From contig CAZCJL010000028.1 of assembly GCA_964498785.1 (NCBI GenBank), positions 1 to 63,947 of the forward strand: 63,947 nt of DNA, in the 5' to 3' direction. Below, piece by piece: positions 9,105 to 17,878 of this stretch. Both the position numbers and the translations under genes were made by a program. The notes under the pieces are model-generated. The model was not told the origin of the DNA. It saw only the letters and a program-made list of their open reading frames with translations, and did not search any database. The number at the start of each line of letters is the position of its first letter. Positions within the stretch are counted from its first letter, which is position 1. The DNA comes from Mariaggregatimicrobium sp964498785. Lineage in GTDB: Bacteria > Zhuqueibacterota > Zhuqueibacteria > Thermofontimicrobiales > Thiofontviventaceae.

Positions 9105-9659
9105 ATGAGATTCAAAAATGGTTTAATTGCAGGGGTTGCTTTGTTTTTAATGGTCGCGTTTATTACGCCAGCTATTGCTCAGTCCAATCGCATTGCCTAC
9201 ATCAATTCGCAAAAAATTCTGGCCAATTTTAAAGATGCAATCGACGCTCAGAATAAAATAGATGAATTGAACAGAAAGTGGGAAAAAGAAGGCATGGAAA
9301 TGCAAAAAGAGTTACAGGATCTTCAAGAAAGATTTGAATCTCAAAGTCTTCTCTTGAGTGAGAGCAAAAAAGCTGAAAAGGCTCAGGAAATTCAAAACTT
9401 ATATCTTCAGATCCAGCAGTTTCAGCAAGAAAAATGGGCGCCCGGAAATGGTCAGATTTATAAAAAACAGGAAGAATTTATGGCGCCTGTTTTAGAGAAG
9501 ATTAATGCTGTCATCAAAAAAATTGGCGATAACGAAAAGTACGATTATATTTTTGATACCGTGGCTGGCAATATTCTCTATGCTGGTGACGAGCAACAAG
9601 ATTTGACCGATAAGGTGCTTGAAGAGTTAAATAAAGGCGCCGCGGCTGTCAAAGAATAA
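9105..9659 (+). CDS. skp: OmpH/Skp-family periplasmic chaperone
   Basis: A 184-residue periplasmic chaperone that holds unfolded outer-membrane proteins on their way to BAM. It has a signal peptide (MRFKNGLIAGVALFLMVAFITPAIAQ), then the family opening strand RIAYINSQKIL, a long coiled-coil tentacle region (about residues 45-120, rich in E/K/Q) and a closing strand YDYIFDTVAGNILYAGDEQQDLTDKVLEELN. The start at 9105 is preferred because of TTGGAGGAT (9092-9100) and because the signal peptide begins there; the in-frame ATG at 9078 would add nine residues ahead of it. It lies 32 bases after bamA, its functional partner, and ahead of lpxD. Confidence 0.92.
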   Translation: MRFKNGLIAGVALFLMVAFITPAIAQSNRIAYINSQKILANFKDAIDAQNKIDELNRKWEKEGMEMQKELQDLQERFESQSLLLSESKKAEKAQEIQNLYLQIQQFQQEKWAPGNGQIYKKQEEFMAPVLEKINAVIKKIGDNEKYDYIFDTVAGNILYAGDEQQDLTDKVLEELNKGAAAVKE

Positions 9660-9698
9660 TTCTAATCGTTTAGTTGATCTTATAACAACGAGATTTTT

Positions 9699-10715
9699 AT
9701 GCAACTTAACATAACAGAGGTAGCCCATCTGGTTGCTGGTGAATTGGAAGGCGATTCTTCTGTCGCTATTACTGGAATTGCGAAAATTGATGAAGCTTCA
9801 GATGGGCAAATTTCTTTTATATCAAATCCGAAATACCAGAAATATATCGATACCACGAACGCATCGGCAGTTCTTGTAAGCAAAGATTTTCCTGAAACGG
9901 ATAAAACAGTTATTCGAACTGAAAATCCGTATGTTGCATTTTTAAAACTTTTAATGACGTTTCATCCGAAGCAGGAAACAGTGCAACCCGGAATACATCA
10001 GACCGCAGTAATTGATCCCGGTAGTTCTATTGGGGAAGGGACTGCCGTCGGACCAAATGCGGTTATCGGAATGCGGTGCAAGATTGGGCAAAACTGTCGT
10101 ATTCATCCCGGAGTCGTTATAAGCGATGATGTAAATATTGGTGATAATGTTATTTTGTATCCCAACACAACAATACGCGAGCGTGTTATCATCGGAAATG
10201 ATGTGATAATTCATAACGGAACTGTTATTGGTTCCGATGGTTTTGGATTCGCGCGCGAAGGAACACAATATCATAAAATCACGCAGGTCGGTACGGTCGT
10301 TATTGAAGACCACGTGGAAATTGGCTCGAACTGTACAATTGACCGTGCGACAATGGGTGAAACCAGAATTAAACACGGAGCAAAACTTGATAACCTGATT
10401 CAAGTCGCGCACAATGTCGTGATCGGTGAAAACACAGTGATTGCAGCACAAACTGGAGTTTCCGGAAGCACTAAAATTGGTAAAAATGTTGTCATTGGAG
10501 GTCAGGTCGGTTTTGTTGGCCATATTACTATCGGTGATAATACGCAAATTGGAGCACAATCCGGTGTTTCAAAAGATTTACCCGCAAACGCAGTCTTTTT
10601 TGGCTATCCTGCCAGACCAATTATGCAGGCTAAAAGAGAAGAAGCTGCCATCCGGAGGCTACCCGATTTAATCAAAAAGATTTCAAAGCTGGAGAAACTG
10701 TTTAAAGATAGATAG
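9699..10715 (+). CDS. lpxD: UDP-3-O-acylglucosamine N-acyltransferase
   Basis: The third step of lipid A synthesis: transfer of a 3-hydroxyacyl chain from ACP to the amine of UDP-3-O-acylglucosamine in the cytoplasm. The 338-residue sequence has the N-terminal uridine-binding domain (about 1-100, with ITGIAKIDEASDGQISFISNPKY) followed by a left-handed beta helix of hexapeptide repeats (IGEGTAVGPNAVIG, IGDNVILYPNTTI, IGSNCTIDRATMG). The catalytic His is in LDNLIQVAHNVVIGENTVIAAQTGVSGS. A short C-terminal helix (RRLPDLIKKISKLEKLFK) completes it. It sits between skp and the lpxC-fabZ fusion, as in many diderm bacteria. Confidence 0.96.
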   Translation: MQLNITEVAHLVAGELEGDSSVAITGIAKIDEASDGQISFISNPKYQKYIDTTNASAVLVSKDFPETDKTVIRTENPYVAFLKLLMTFHPKQETVQPGIHQTAVIDPGSSIGEGTAVGPNAVIGMRCKIGQNCRIHPGVVISDDVNIGDNVILYPNTTIRERVIIGNDVIIHNGTVIGSDGFGFAREGTQYHKITQVGTVVIEDHVEIGSNCTIDRATMGETRIKHGAKLDNLIQVAHNVVIGENTVIAAQTGVSGSTKIGKNVVIGGQVGFVGHITIGDNTQIGAQSGVSKDLPANAVFFGYPARPIMQAKREEAAIRRLPDLIKKISKLEKLFKDR

Positions 10716-10727
10716 GTGTCTGAGTAA

Positions 10728-12125
10728 ATGTTAAAGAAACAACGCACCATTAAAAAGGAAATCAGCTATTCCGGGGCAGGTTTACATACCGGAAATCCGT
10801 CAACAATTAAATTTAGACCGGCTCCCCCAAATACTGGTATCCGATTTAAACGAACAGACCTTGATAACTGTCCCGAAATATTGGCAGATATTGATCATGT
10901 TGTTGACATCTCACGCGGAACAACCATTGGCCAGGATAATATAGTCATTCATACTGTGGAACATGTGCTGGCTGCTGTCGCTGGATTAGAAATTGATAAT
11001 ATCCTCGTGGAACTCGATTCAAACGAACCACCTGTGGGAGACGGTAGTGCGCTGCCTTATGCTAATATTCTGATCGATGCCGGGTTTGAAGAACAAAATT
11101 ACCCGAAAGATTATCTGGTCATTGAAAAAACCGTTTCGTATACAGAAGAAAAACGGGGTATTGATATCGTCGTCGTTCCTTCGGATACATTTCGGATCAC
11201 TTTTATGGTTGATTACCGAAATCCCGCCCTGGGAACACAATATACGTCCCTCTATTCGTTAGAAGATGAATTCTTGACCGAATATGCACCATCTCGTACA
11301 TTTTGCTTTTTAAGCGAAGTAGAGCTACTGAAAGAACAGGGATTAATTCGCGGCGGTAATGTCGATAACGCGATTGTTATTTTGGATCGCACAATCGATG
11401 AACGAGAATTTGACCGACTGAAAGAACTATTTAAAATTCCAAAATCAACTATTCTCGGTGAAAATGGAATATTAGACGGAAAACAACTCCGCTTCAAAAA
11501 TGAACCAGTTCGACATAAAGCCCTTGATTTAATTGGTGATCTTGCACTGCTGGGGGTGCCGATTATCGGGAATGTGATGGCCGCACGATCCGGTCATGCA
11601 GCAAATGTGGAACTTGTCAAAATTTTACGTAAAGAAATCGAGAAGAAAAAAATACGGCTCAAATATCAGGGCAAAGCTCCGGAAAAGGGTGTTTTCCTGG
11701 ATATCAATGCAATTGAGAAAATTTTACCACATCGTTATCCATTTTTGCTGGTCGATAAAATTCTTGATCTGGTTCCGTTCGAGCGGGTTATTGGCATCAA
11801 AAATGTGACAGTGAATGAACCATTTTTTGTCGGGCATTTCCCGGGCTATCCAATTATGCCAGGTGTCCTTATTGTCGAAGCAATGGCACAGGTAGGAGGT
11901 ATCTTGCTGTTAAACGTCGAAACAAATCCGGAAGACAAAATGGTCTTTTTTACGAATATCGATAAAGTAAAATTTCGGAAACCAGTTCTACCCGGAGATC
12001 AAATACGGTTTGAGCTGGAAATGATTAAATACAGACGATCGATTTGTAAAATGGCAGGAAAAGCATTTGTCGCTGATGACCTGGTGTGTGAAGCAGAACT
12101 GATGGCTGCTGTTGTCGACAGATAA
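10728..12125 (+). CDS. lpxC-fabZ: Bifunctional LpxC deacetylase / FabZ 3-hydroxyacyl-ACP dehydratase
   Basis: A natural fusion of 465 residues. Residues 1-305 are the zinc deacetylase LpxC, the committed step of lipid A synthesis: GAGLHTG near the N-terminus, zinc ligand His in VEHVLAA, the PVGDGSALP loop, and the RHKALDLIGDLALLG and GHAANVELV motifs with the other zinc and catalytic residues. Residues about 315-465 are the hot-dog fold dehydratase FabZ (ILPHRYPFLLVDKI and the catalytic block GHFPGYPIMPGVLIVEAMAQVGG). The fusion joins lipid A acyl supply to fatty-acid elongation and is typical of Bacteroidota and relatives, which supports the FCB assignment. It starts 12 bases after lpxD. Confidence 0.96.
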   Translation: MLKKQRTIKKEISYSGAGLHTGNPSTIKFRPAPPNTGIRFKRTDLDNCPEILADIDHVVDISRGTTIGQDNIVIHTVEHVLAAVAGLEIDNILVELDSNEPPVGDGSALPYANILIDAGFEEQNYPKDYLVIEKTVSYTEEKRGIDIVVVPSDTFRITFMVDYRNPALGTQYTSLYSLEDEFLTEYAPSRTFCFLSEVELLKEQGLIRGGNVDNAIVILDRTIDEREFDRLKELFKIPKSTILGENGILDGKQLRFKNEPVRHKALDLIGDLALLGVPIIGNVMAARSGHAANVELVKILRKEIEKKKIRLKYQGKAPEKGVFLDINAIEKILPHRYPFLLVDKILDLVPFERVIGIKNVTVNEPFFVGHFPGYPIMPGVLIVEAMAQVGGILLLNVETNPEDKMVFFTNIDKVKFRKPVLPGDQIRFELEMIKYRRSICKMAGKAFVADDLVCEAELMAAVVDR

Positions 12126-12175
12126 TACAAAAAAGATACTGCAATTACATGGTTGAAAAAACGAGGGAGAATACA

Positions 12176-12949
12176 TTGGCAAAAATTCATGCAACTGCAC
12201 TTGTCAATAAAAATGCTGAACTGGCTGAGGATGTGGAGGTTGGCCCGTTTACAATAATTGAAGAAGATGTGACAATAGAGTCAGGCACTAAAATTGCATC
12301 AAACGTTTTAATTTCCGATGGCGCACGTATCGGCAAAAATTGCAAAGTCTTTAATGGTGCAGTGCTTAGTACCGATCCACAAGATTTAAAATATAAAGGA
12401 GAAAAAACAACTCTCGAAATAGGAGATAATACGATTATAAGAGAGTTTTGTACCCTGAACCGCGGCACTGATGATAAATATAAAACTGTTATAGGCGCCA
12501 ATTGTTTGTTAATGGCGTATGTTCATGTGGCGCACGATTGTATCCTGGGCAAAAATGTTATTCTGGCGAATGCTGTTAATCTCGCCGGTCATATTGAAAT
12601 TGAACAATTTGCCAGCGTGGGAGGAATGGATCCAATCCATCAGTTTGTGCGTATCGGACAACATTCTTTTATCGGCGGCGGGTTACGGGTTGATAAAGAC
12701 GTCCCTCCTTATATTTTGGCTGCCGGAGAACCGCTCACGTTTGCGGGGCTCAATATTATCGGATTAACCCGTCGAGGATTTGACAAGGAGACACTTTCGC
12801 TATTAAAAAGAACATATAAACTTTTGTACCGTTCCAAACTAAACGTATCTCAGGCCCTTACTCGAATTAAGGAAGATGTTGAATTAGCACCAGAAATCAA
12901 AAATGTTATCCAATTTATTGAAAATTCACAGCGAGGTATAATAAAATAA
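12176..12949 (+). CDS. lpxA: Acyl-ACP--UDP-N-acetylglucosamine O-acyltransferase
   Basis: The first lipid A enzyme: it acylates the 3-OH of UDP-GlcNAc. A left-handed beta helix of hexapeptide repeats holds the catalytic His in AYVHVAHDCILG. It also has LAGHIEIEQFASVGGMDPIHQFVRIG and the C-terminal helical domain (ITRRGFDKETLS-like NIIGLTRRGFDKETLSLLKR). A TTG start at 12176 is proposed: GAGGGAG lies 6 bases upstream and the protein then begins LAKIHATALV, matching the family start, giving 257 residues. An upstream in-frame ATG at 12149 lacks a ribosome-binding site. With lpxD and lpxC-fabZ it completes the UDP-diacylglucosamine branch; lpxB and later genes are not in the window. Confidence 0.94.
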   Translation: MAKIHATALVNKNAELAEDVEVGPFTIIEEDVTIESGTKIASNVLISDGARIGKNCKVFNGAVLSTDPQDLKYKGEKTTLEIGDNTIIREFCTLNRGTDDKYKTVIGANCLLMAYVHVAHDCILGKNVILANAVNLAGHIEIEQFASVGGMDPIHQFVRIGQHSFIGGGLRVDKDVPPYILAAGEPLTFAGLNIIGLTRRGFDKETLSLLKRTYKLLYRSKLNVSQALTRIKEDVELAPEIKNVIQFIENSQRGIIK

Positions 12950-13019
12950 TTGCATGAGATTCGTTTCGTTTTATCGCCAGCGGTGAGCACTGGAATACTG
13001 GCTTGAACGAGGTTTTAAG

Positions 13020-13844
13020 ATGATGAAAGACACTAGCTGGAGATTTCTGAATACTGGTTTTCAAAACGCATTTATGAACATGGCAATCGACGAGGTGTTA
13101 AGCCAGATAAGTGTCATAAAAGATAATAAACCGGTTTTTCGTATTTATGGATGGCGTCCGCATGCAATTTCTATCGGTTATAATCAAGATGAAAATGAAA
13201 TAAACTTGGAAAAATGTAATGAGGATAATATTGATGTTGTTCGACGGCCAACAGGAGGTCGAGCTATTTTTCACGCTGAAGAAGTTACCTATAGCGTGAT
13301 ATTACCTGCAAGTTCTCCTTTGTTTGTTAATGATACGTTGACGCTTTATAATATTATCAGCGAGGGATTGGTGGAAGGGTTGCAAATGATGGGAATCAAT
13401 GCGGAATTGGCTAAACGCGCAACTGATACGCCGCTCAATATGCGAACGAACATTCCCTGTTTTTCCAGCGCTGCAAAGTATGAAATCACAGCCCAAAACA
13501 AAAAACTCGTCGGCAGCGCCCAAAGAAGGTATCAAAGCTCAATTCTCCAACATGGTTCCATTTTGGTTGGGGTAGAACATCTTCGATTGGGAGAGTATAT
13601 CATTAAATTAACAGGGAAAAATGTTGAAATATTTCGGAAATTTATGGAGCATAAAACAATTTCTCTTTCCGAAATCAGCAAAACAATGAAGAAGTATGAA
13701 GAAATTATGTGGGGAATTAAAAATGGTTTCCAGCGAAAACTTGGAATTCAATTTTGGGAAGGTCAACTAACACCTCTTGAAATTCAGGAGGCTAAAAAAT
13801 TAATAGATAAATATAAAAAGATCAGGAGGAAAAAAGATGATTAA
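13020..13844 (+). CDS. LipM-like octanoyltransferase / lipoate-protein ligase A family
   Basis: A 274-residue member of the biotin/lipoyl ligase fold that attaches octanoyl or lipoyl groups to lipoyl domains of oxo-acid dehydrogenases and GcvH. Motifs: the acyl-binding RRPTGGRAIFH, the invariant lysine in NKKLVGSAQRR, and QHGSILV. The segment IPCFSSAAKYEI has a cysteine where LipM-type octanoyltransferases carry their acyl-accepting Cys, and no ATP-specific C-terminal domain is present, so octanoyltransferase is favoured over an ATP-dependent ligase. GAGG (13009-13012) supports the ATG at 13020. It overlaps the next gene by 8 bases. gcvT, which works in a lipoyl-dependent complex, is 4 kb downstream. 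The enzyme class is firm; the LipM versus LplA choice is moderate. Confidence 0.8.
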   Translation: MMKDTSWRFLNTGFQNAFMNMAIDEVLSQISVIKDNKPVFRIYGWRPHAISIGYNQDENEINLEKCNEDNIDVVRRPTGGRAIFHAEEVTYSVILPASSPLFVNDTLTLYNIISEGLVEGLQMMGINAELAKRATDTPLNMRTNIPCFSSAAKYEITAQNKKLVGSAQRRYQSSILQHGSILVGVEHLRLGEYIIKLTGKNVEIFRKFMEHKTISLSEISKTMKKYEEIMWGIKNGFQRKLGIQFWEGQLTPLEIQEAKKLIDKYKKIRRKKDD

Positions 13845-14673
13845 AAGAATATTTTTGCCTCTGCTGGCCATCGCTTTAGTTGTGGCAATCGCGGATATCT
13901 CCTTTGCCCAGGGCGATATCAATTTTAATCTCAGTGATTATTACGGGCCGGGAACTGCAACAGCCAAAACAAAGGAACAGAACCTGGAAGATGCCGTCGA
14001 TCCTTTGATGGACATGTTTGGCTTTCTCTCCGGCGGCGGACTGTATAATTCCGGCGACGTCCATGGCTTTATGGGATTTGATGTCGGCTTAAAGCTCACT
14101 GCCATGCGGGTGACCGATGATCAGCAACCTCCGTTGCCGGGACTTGACTACGAATTCCAGGGAGGTCCGCTCAAAGGTGAATCCGTTATTCCACTGCCCA
14201 TGTTGCACGCCGGTGTTGGCCTGTTCGGCAACGTTGAAGTAATGGGACGGTTTTTAACTTTTCCGATGGGACAGGGAGATGCAGAAGGTAATGTAACCCT
14301 CATCGGATTGGGTGCAAAATACGGATTGCTGCAAAATTTTGCCCTGCCAAAAGTCGCTGTTGTTGCCGCTTATCATTATCTGATAATGCCAAAAGAGTTT
14401 GACTTAGGAGATGTCAATAACATAAGCGCGGCGCTGGTCATTAGTAAAGGACTGCCATTTATTTCGTTTTATGCCGGCGCCGGTCTCGATTATACAAAAT
14501 TAACTGTAGAGCTGCCGCCGCCCTTTGATTTTAAAGAATCATTTAATAAAACGAATTTTAGAGGAAATGTCGGTGTGAAAATTACTCCGTTTCCGCTTCT
14601 TTTTATAAATGTCGATTATAATTTCGGCGTTGCTCAGGGAATAAGTGCTGGCGCTGGAATTAACTTCAGATAA
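13837..14673 (+). CDS. Predicted outer-membrane beta-barrel protein of unknown function
   Basis: A 278-residue exported protein. It has a clean signal peptide (MIKRIFLPLL...DISFAQ) and then alternating glycine-rich, amphipathic strands (GFMGFDVGLKLTAMRV, LHAGVGLFGNVEVMGRFL, LIGLGAKYGLLQNF, ISFYAGAGLDYTKLTV, FRGNVGVKITPFPLLFINVDYNFGVAQG) typical of small outer-membrane barrels. It resembles the Bacteroidota DUF6588-type proteins in layout, but I cannot confirm membership. AGGAGG precedes the ATG, which lies inside the 3' end of the preceding lipoyl-transfer gene, so the two are translationally coupled although no shared function is evident. A hairpin follows. Function not inferred. Confidence 0.7.
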   Translation: MIKRIFLPLLAIALVVAIADISFAQGDINFNLSDYYGPGTATAKTKEQNLEDAVDPLMDMFGFLSGGGLYNSGDVHGFMGFDVGLKLTAMRVTDDQQPPLPGLDYEFQGGPLKGESVIPLPMLHAGVGLFGNVEVMGRFLTFPMGQGDAEGNVTLIGLGAKYGLLQNFALPKVAVVAAYHYLIMPKEFDLGDVNNISAALVISKGLPFISFYAGAGLDYTKLTVELPPPFDFKESFNKTNFRGNVGVKITPFPLLFINVDYNFGVAQGISAGAGINFR

Positions 14674-14701
14674 TATATTGCTGCTTCCGAGTAGAATTAA
14701 A

Positions 14702-14743
14702 GCAGTATCCTCCGGAAATAATATTACTCCGAGAGGATACTGC
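14702..14743 (+). terminator. Strong hairpin after the barrel-protein gene
   Basis: An 11-bp stem, GCAGTATCCTC (14702-14712) with GAGGATACTGC (14733-14743), extended inside by CGGA/TCCG with one bulged base. There is no long T run, so it could be a factor-aided terminator or an mRNA-stabilising hairpin. The remaining 14744-14977 has no recognisable gene or promoter. Confidence 0.55.
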
Positions 14744-14977
14744 ATTATCATTTGTAATCCGGCTTATAAACAGAGTTCTGAGGTGAATTCAGTATTGTGT
14801 TTGCAAGCTCGATTTTATTAGATTAATTATCACTACTGAGTGTGTGAGTGTAAACATACAATGTCCTGCTTCGTCTCCAGCTAACCAGTCCCCCAAAAAT
14901 AACAAAAGTTGGAGTTCTCGCGCTTATGCACTAAGCAGTCTTGTGTGAAATATGTTTGTTGATACAGGAGAAATTAT

Positions 14978-16246
14978 ATGATTACAATTTTAGCGTTTAT
15001 ATTTGTTTTAGGTGTGTTGGTATTCATTCATGAATTTGGCCATTTTATTATGGCCAAAATTGTTGGTATTCGTGTCGAAAGATTTTCCCTGGGCTTCCCA
15101 CCCAGAATGTTTGGCAAAAAAGTGGGTGATACTGATTATTGCATTTCATGGATTCCAATTGGCGGATATGTAAAACTGTCAGGGATGATTGATGAAAGTA
15201 TGGAAAAAGATTCCATTAAAGGCGAACCGTGGGAATTTATGTCAAAACCGGTCTATCAACGATTTTTGGTGATCTTTGCCGGGCCGCTGATGAATATTCT
15301 GTTAGCTCTGTTTATCTTTAGTATGTCAACGTATATTTCCGGTATTAATGAACCAATGGGGGCGATTGTTGGTAATGTGGAACACGGTTCCGTTGTTCAG
15401 CAAACCGGATTTCAAAAAGGCGATCAAATCATCTCGGTAAATAACAAATCAGTTGATACATGGAATCAGGTCAGTGAAATAATTGAAGGAAAAGACCAGG
15501 TCAATGTCACCTGGCAACGGAATGACCAGACTTTTTTAAAAACTGTCGCACCGGAAATTTTTGATACCATTGAACGAACATTACCCCCGGTTGTTGGAGA
15601 CGTTTTAAATGATTACCCGGCCGGCCAGGTCGGAATTCAAGCAGGAGACCGAATTTTGACGGTGAATAACCAACCCGTTACCACCTGGAACGATCTGACC
15701 GATATTGTTCATAAAATTCCGGGCCAGGAAGTCTCCATCGAATGGGAACGAAATGGCAAAATACTATCCTCCTCAGTAACGCCGATGAAAGAACCAACAG
15801 ACGGAACCGGAAGAATTGGGATAAGTTTTTTAACTGTCTCGCGGGATGTCGGACTGTTTTATTCATTTTATATGGGAACGCAGTACTCAATAAATCTCAC
15901 TCGGTTGGTCTATCGTTCACTAAAGTCTGTTGTCTCGGGAAATGAATCCTTTAAAAATGCCTTTGGCGGTCCTATCGTTATCGCCAAAATGGCCGGTGAA
16001 AGCGCACGTTCCGGGGCTGGCAATTTATTCATTTTTATGGCGTTTCTCAGCCTGAATTTAGGTTTCCTGAATTTATTGCCAATACCGGTTCTTGATGGCG
16101 GACACCTGGTTTTCATACTCATTGAAGCAATCATTAGAAAACCGCTGCCCGATAAAACGAAAATTGTTGTCCAGCAAATCGGAATGGCATTATTGCTGGC
16201 GTTTATGGTTTTTGTGATCATTAATGATATACGACGAATTTGGTAA
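14978..16246 (+). CDS. rseP: RIP metalloprotease RseP (site-2 protease)
   Basis: An inner-membrane zinc protease that cleaves transmembrane segments, typically anti-sigma factors and signal-peptide remnants. The active-site HEFGH is at residues 18-22 in the first membrane segment and the third ligand is in NLLPIPVLDGGHLVF near residue 375. Two tandem PDZ domains lie between (about 120-195 and 200-280; QTGFQKGDQIISVNNKSV and QAGDRILTVNNQPV), as in proteobacterial RseP rather than the single-PDZ forms. At least four membrane segments are visible and the length of 422 is typical. AGGAGA supports the ATG. The frequent upstream neighbour dxr is absent, so the gene appears to be a stand-alone unit. 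Confidence 0.95.
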   Translation: MITILAFIFVLGVLVFIHEFGHFIMAKIVGIRVERFSLGFPPRMFGKKVGDTDYCISWIPIGGYVKLSGMIDESMEKDSIKGEPWEFMSKPVYQRFLVIFAGPLMNILLALFIFSMSTYISGINEPMGAIVGNVEHGSVVQQTGFQKGDQIISVNNKSVDTWNQVSEIIEGKDQVNVTWQRNDQTFLKTVAPEIFDTIERTLPPVVGDVLNDYPAGQVGIQAGDRILTVNNQPVTTWNDLTDIVHKIPGQEVSIEWERNGKILSSSVTPMKEPTDGTGRIGISFLTVSRDVGLFYSFYMGTQYSINLTRLVYRSLKSVVSGNESFKNAFGGPIVIAKMAGESARSGAGNLFIFMAFLSLNLGFLNLLPIPVLDGGHLVFILIEAIIRKPLPDKTKIVVQQIGMALLLAFMVFVIINDIRRIW

Positions 16247-16312
16247 CCCCTTTTCGTACTCTATTGTTTTTGTATGTTCAATAATTTTATTACCTTGCTA
16301 ATAAATTAACCC

Positions 16313-16342
16313 TTGACAATGAAAGGGAATTTTATTATCTTG
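16313..16342 (+). promoter_or_regulatory. Promoter upstream of the aminotransferase gene
   Basis: TTGACA (16313-16318), 17 bp, TATCTT (16336-16341) followed by G. Transcription would start near 16349, leaving a leader of about 140 bases. The leader contains no recognised riboswitch. Confidence 0.65.
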
Positions 16343-16488
16343 TAAAAGACAAGAACCTTTGATGAAATATTATAATTGATTAGGATTGATTTGTGGTTTT
16401 ATATTAGGTAAAATTAGTTCTGATTCATAATATTATTTTGTACAACCACCAATAGTTGAAACGTTAATAAAATAAGGGGTAAAATTAT

Positions 16489-17658
16489 ATGAATTTTGCA
16501 GACAGCATGTCAAGGCTTGGCACTGAAACGGCTTTTAAGGTATTAGCAAAAGCAAAAGCGTTGGAAGCAACCGGGAAAGATGTCATTCATCTGGAAATTG
16601 GTGAACCGGATTTTGACACACCAAATAATATTATCGAAGCAGCAGTAAAGGCATTAAGAGCCGGGCATACGCATTACTCGCCCGCGCCAGGAATCCCTGA
16701 ATTACGCAAAACGCTTGCTGAAGACGCAGCAGCACGACGAAGCATTGATATTAATCCGTCGCAGGTTGTTGTTACACCAGGAGCAAAACCGATCATGTTT
16801 TTTTCATTGTTCGCGCTGATTAATCCGGGAGATGAGGTGATGTATCCCAATCCGGGATTCCCTATTTATGAATCAGTCATCAATTTTATTGGCGCCAGGG
16901 CTGTGCCATATCCGCTTCGCGAAGAAAAGGAATTTAGTTTTAATGTTGATGAATTTTTATCACTTGTCACCGATAAAACCAAATTAATTATTTTAAATAC
17001 TCCACAAAATCCGACGGGCGGAATTTTATCGAAAAGCGATATAGAAAAAGTCGCTGAAATTGCTCTCCAAAAAGGAATTATTATTTTATCAGACGAGGTG
17101 TATTTAAATATTATTTATGAGGGAGAACATTTCAGCATCGCTTCCATTCCGGGAATGCAGAAACAAACAATTATTCTCGACGGCTTTTCCAAAACGTATG
17201 CCATGACAGGCTGGCGGTTGGGATATGGAATTATGCCCGAAGAACTGGCCGCAAAAGTGGAGCAATTGCAGATTAATAGTAATTCCTGTACCTGCACGTT
17301 CTCGCAATATGGGGCAATTGAAGCAATTAAAGGTCCGCAGGACGAGGTTCACAAAATGGTGGCCGAATTTAAGCGCCGACGGGATGTGATTGTGAATGGC
17401 CTGAATGAAATTGAAGGTATAAGTTGTTTGCGACCCCATGGAGCATTTTATGTTTTTCCGAATATTACCCAATTAAACGTGGATGGCGAAAAATTTGTCG
17501 ATATTTTACTTGAAAAATTTGGCGTTGCAGCGCTCTCAGGAACTGCATTCGGTAAATATGGAAAAGGATATTTACGACTTTCTTACGCAAATTCAATTGA
17601 AAATATTCAAAAAGCACTGGAGCGAATTGAGCAGGCTGTGAATCATGTAAAATCATGA
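16489..17658 (+). CDS. PLP-dependent aminotransferase, class I fold (AspC-like)
   Basis: A 389-residue fold-type I aminotransferase. Visible features are HLEIGEPDFDTP (substrate arm), the PLP-phosphate block VVVTPGAKPIMFF, NTPQNPTGGILS with the conserved Asn, the SDEVY aspartate that pairs with the pyridine nitrogen, and the Schiff-base lysine K235 in GFSKTYAMTGWRLGYG. RLSYANS near the C-terminus supplies the carboxylate-binding arginine. The sequence fits the broad aspartate/aromatic aminotransferase group (I-gamma); the exact amino acid cannot be read. It has its own promoter and an AAGGGG ribosome-binding site and is probably transcribed alone. Family certain; substrate open. Confidence 0.9.
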   Translation: MNFADSMSRLGTETAFKVLAKAKALEATGKDVIHLEIGEPDFDTPNNIIEAAVKALRAGHTHYSPAPGIPELRKTLAEDAAARRSIDINPSQVVVTPGAKPIMFFSLFALINPGDEVMYPNPGFPIYESVINFIGARAVPYPLREEKEFSFNVDEFLSLVTDKTKLIILNTPQNPTGGILSKSDIEKVAEIALQKGIIILSDEVYLNIIYEGEHFSIASIPGMQKQTIILDGFSKTYAMTGWRLGYGIMPEELAAKVEQLQINSNSCTCTFSQYGAIEAIKGPQDEVHKMVAEFKRRRDVIVNGLNEIEGISCLRPHGAFYVFPNITQLNVDGEKFVDILLEKFGVAALSGTAFGKYGKGYLRLSYANSIENIQKALERIEQAVNHVKS

Positions 17659-17739
17659 TCTGTGTATCCATTCAATAATTGATGGTGTGCATCAAAGCTT
17701 TCGGATTCTCTTTAAATTTATTGATTAAGACGCGAATCT

Positions 17740-17767
17740 GTCATATCGAGCGAAGTCGAGAAGTGAC
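17740..17767. repeat. Short imperfect palindromic repeat (GTCAtaTCGAGCGAAG type)
   Basis: GTCATATCGAG and a mirrored CGAGAAGTGAC frame the core CGAAGT. The layout resembles the GTCATTTCGAGCGAAG-type intergenic repeats common in Bacteroidota-like genomes. A more degenerate relative is near 2429-2460. It lies between the aminotransferase and gcvT genes; nothing else is evident in that gap. Confidence 0.45.
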
Positions 17768-17878
17768 ACCTACGGAATCTGTTTAAATACGACATAGAGG
17801 CAATCGCCCATATCTACCATAAAATATTGAGAAGATACTGATCTGTGTTCGGAGCTTTAAATTTTAAAGGATGTTAAA

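Noticed and set aside
9951..10559. 202-codon minus-strand frame opposite lpxD
   Set aside because: The regular hexapeptide-repeat codons of lpxD leave the complementary frame open; the translation is Asn/Cys-rich with no family features.
14744..14977. tRNA or small RNA gene
   Set aside because: No cloverleaf or other convincing fold could be assembled by eye.
17740..17767. Rho-independent terminator of the aminotransferase gene
   Set aside because: The stem is imperfect and has no T run; it fits a dispersed intergenic repeat better.
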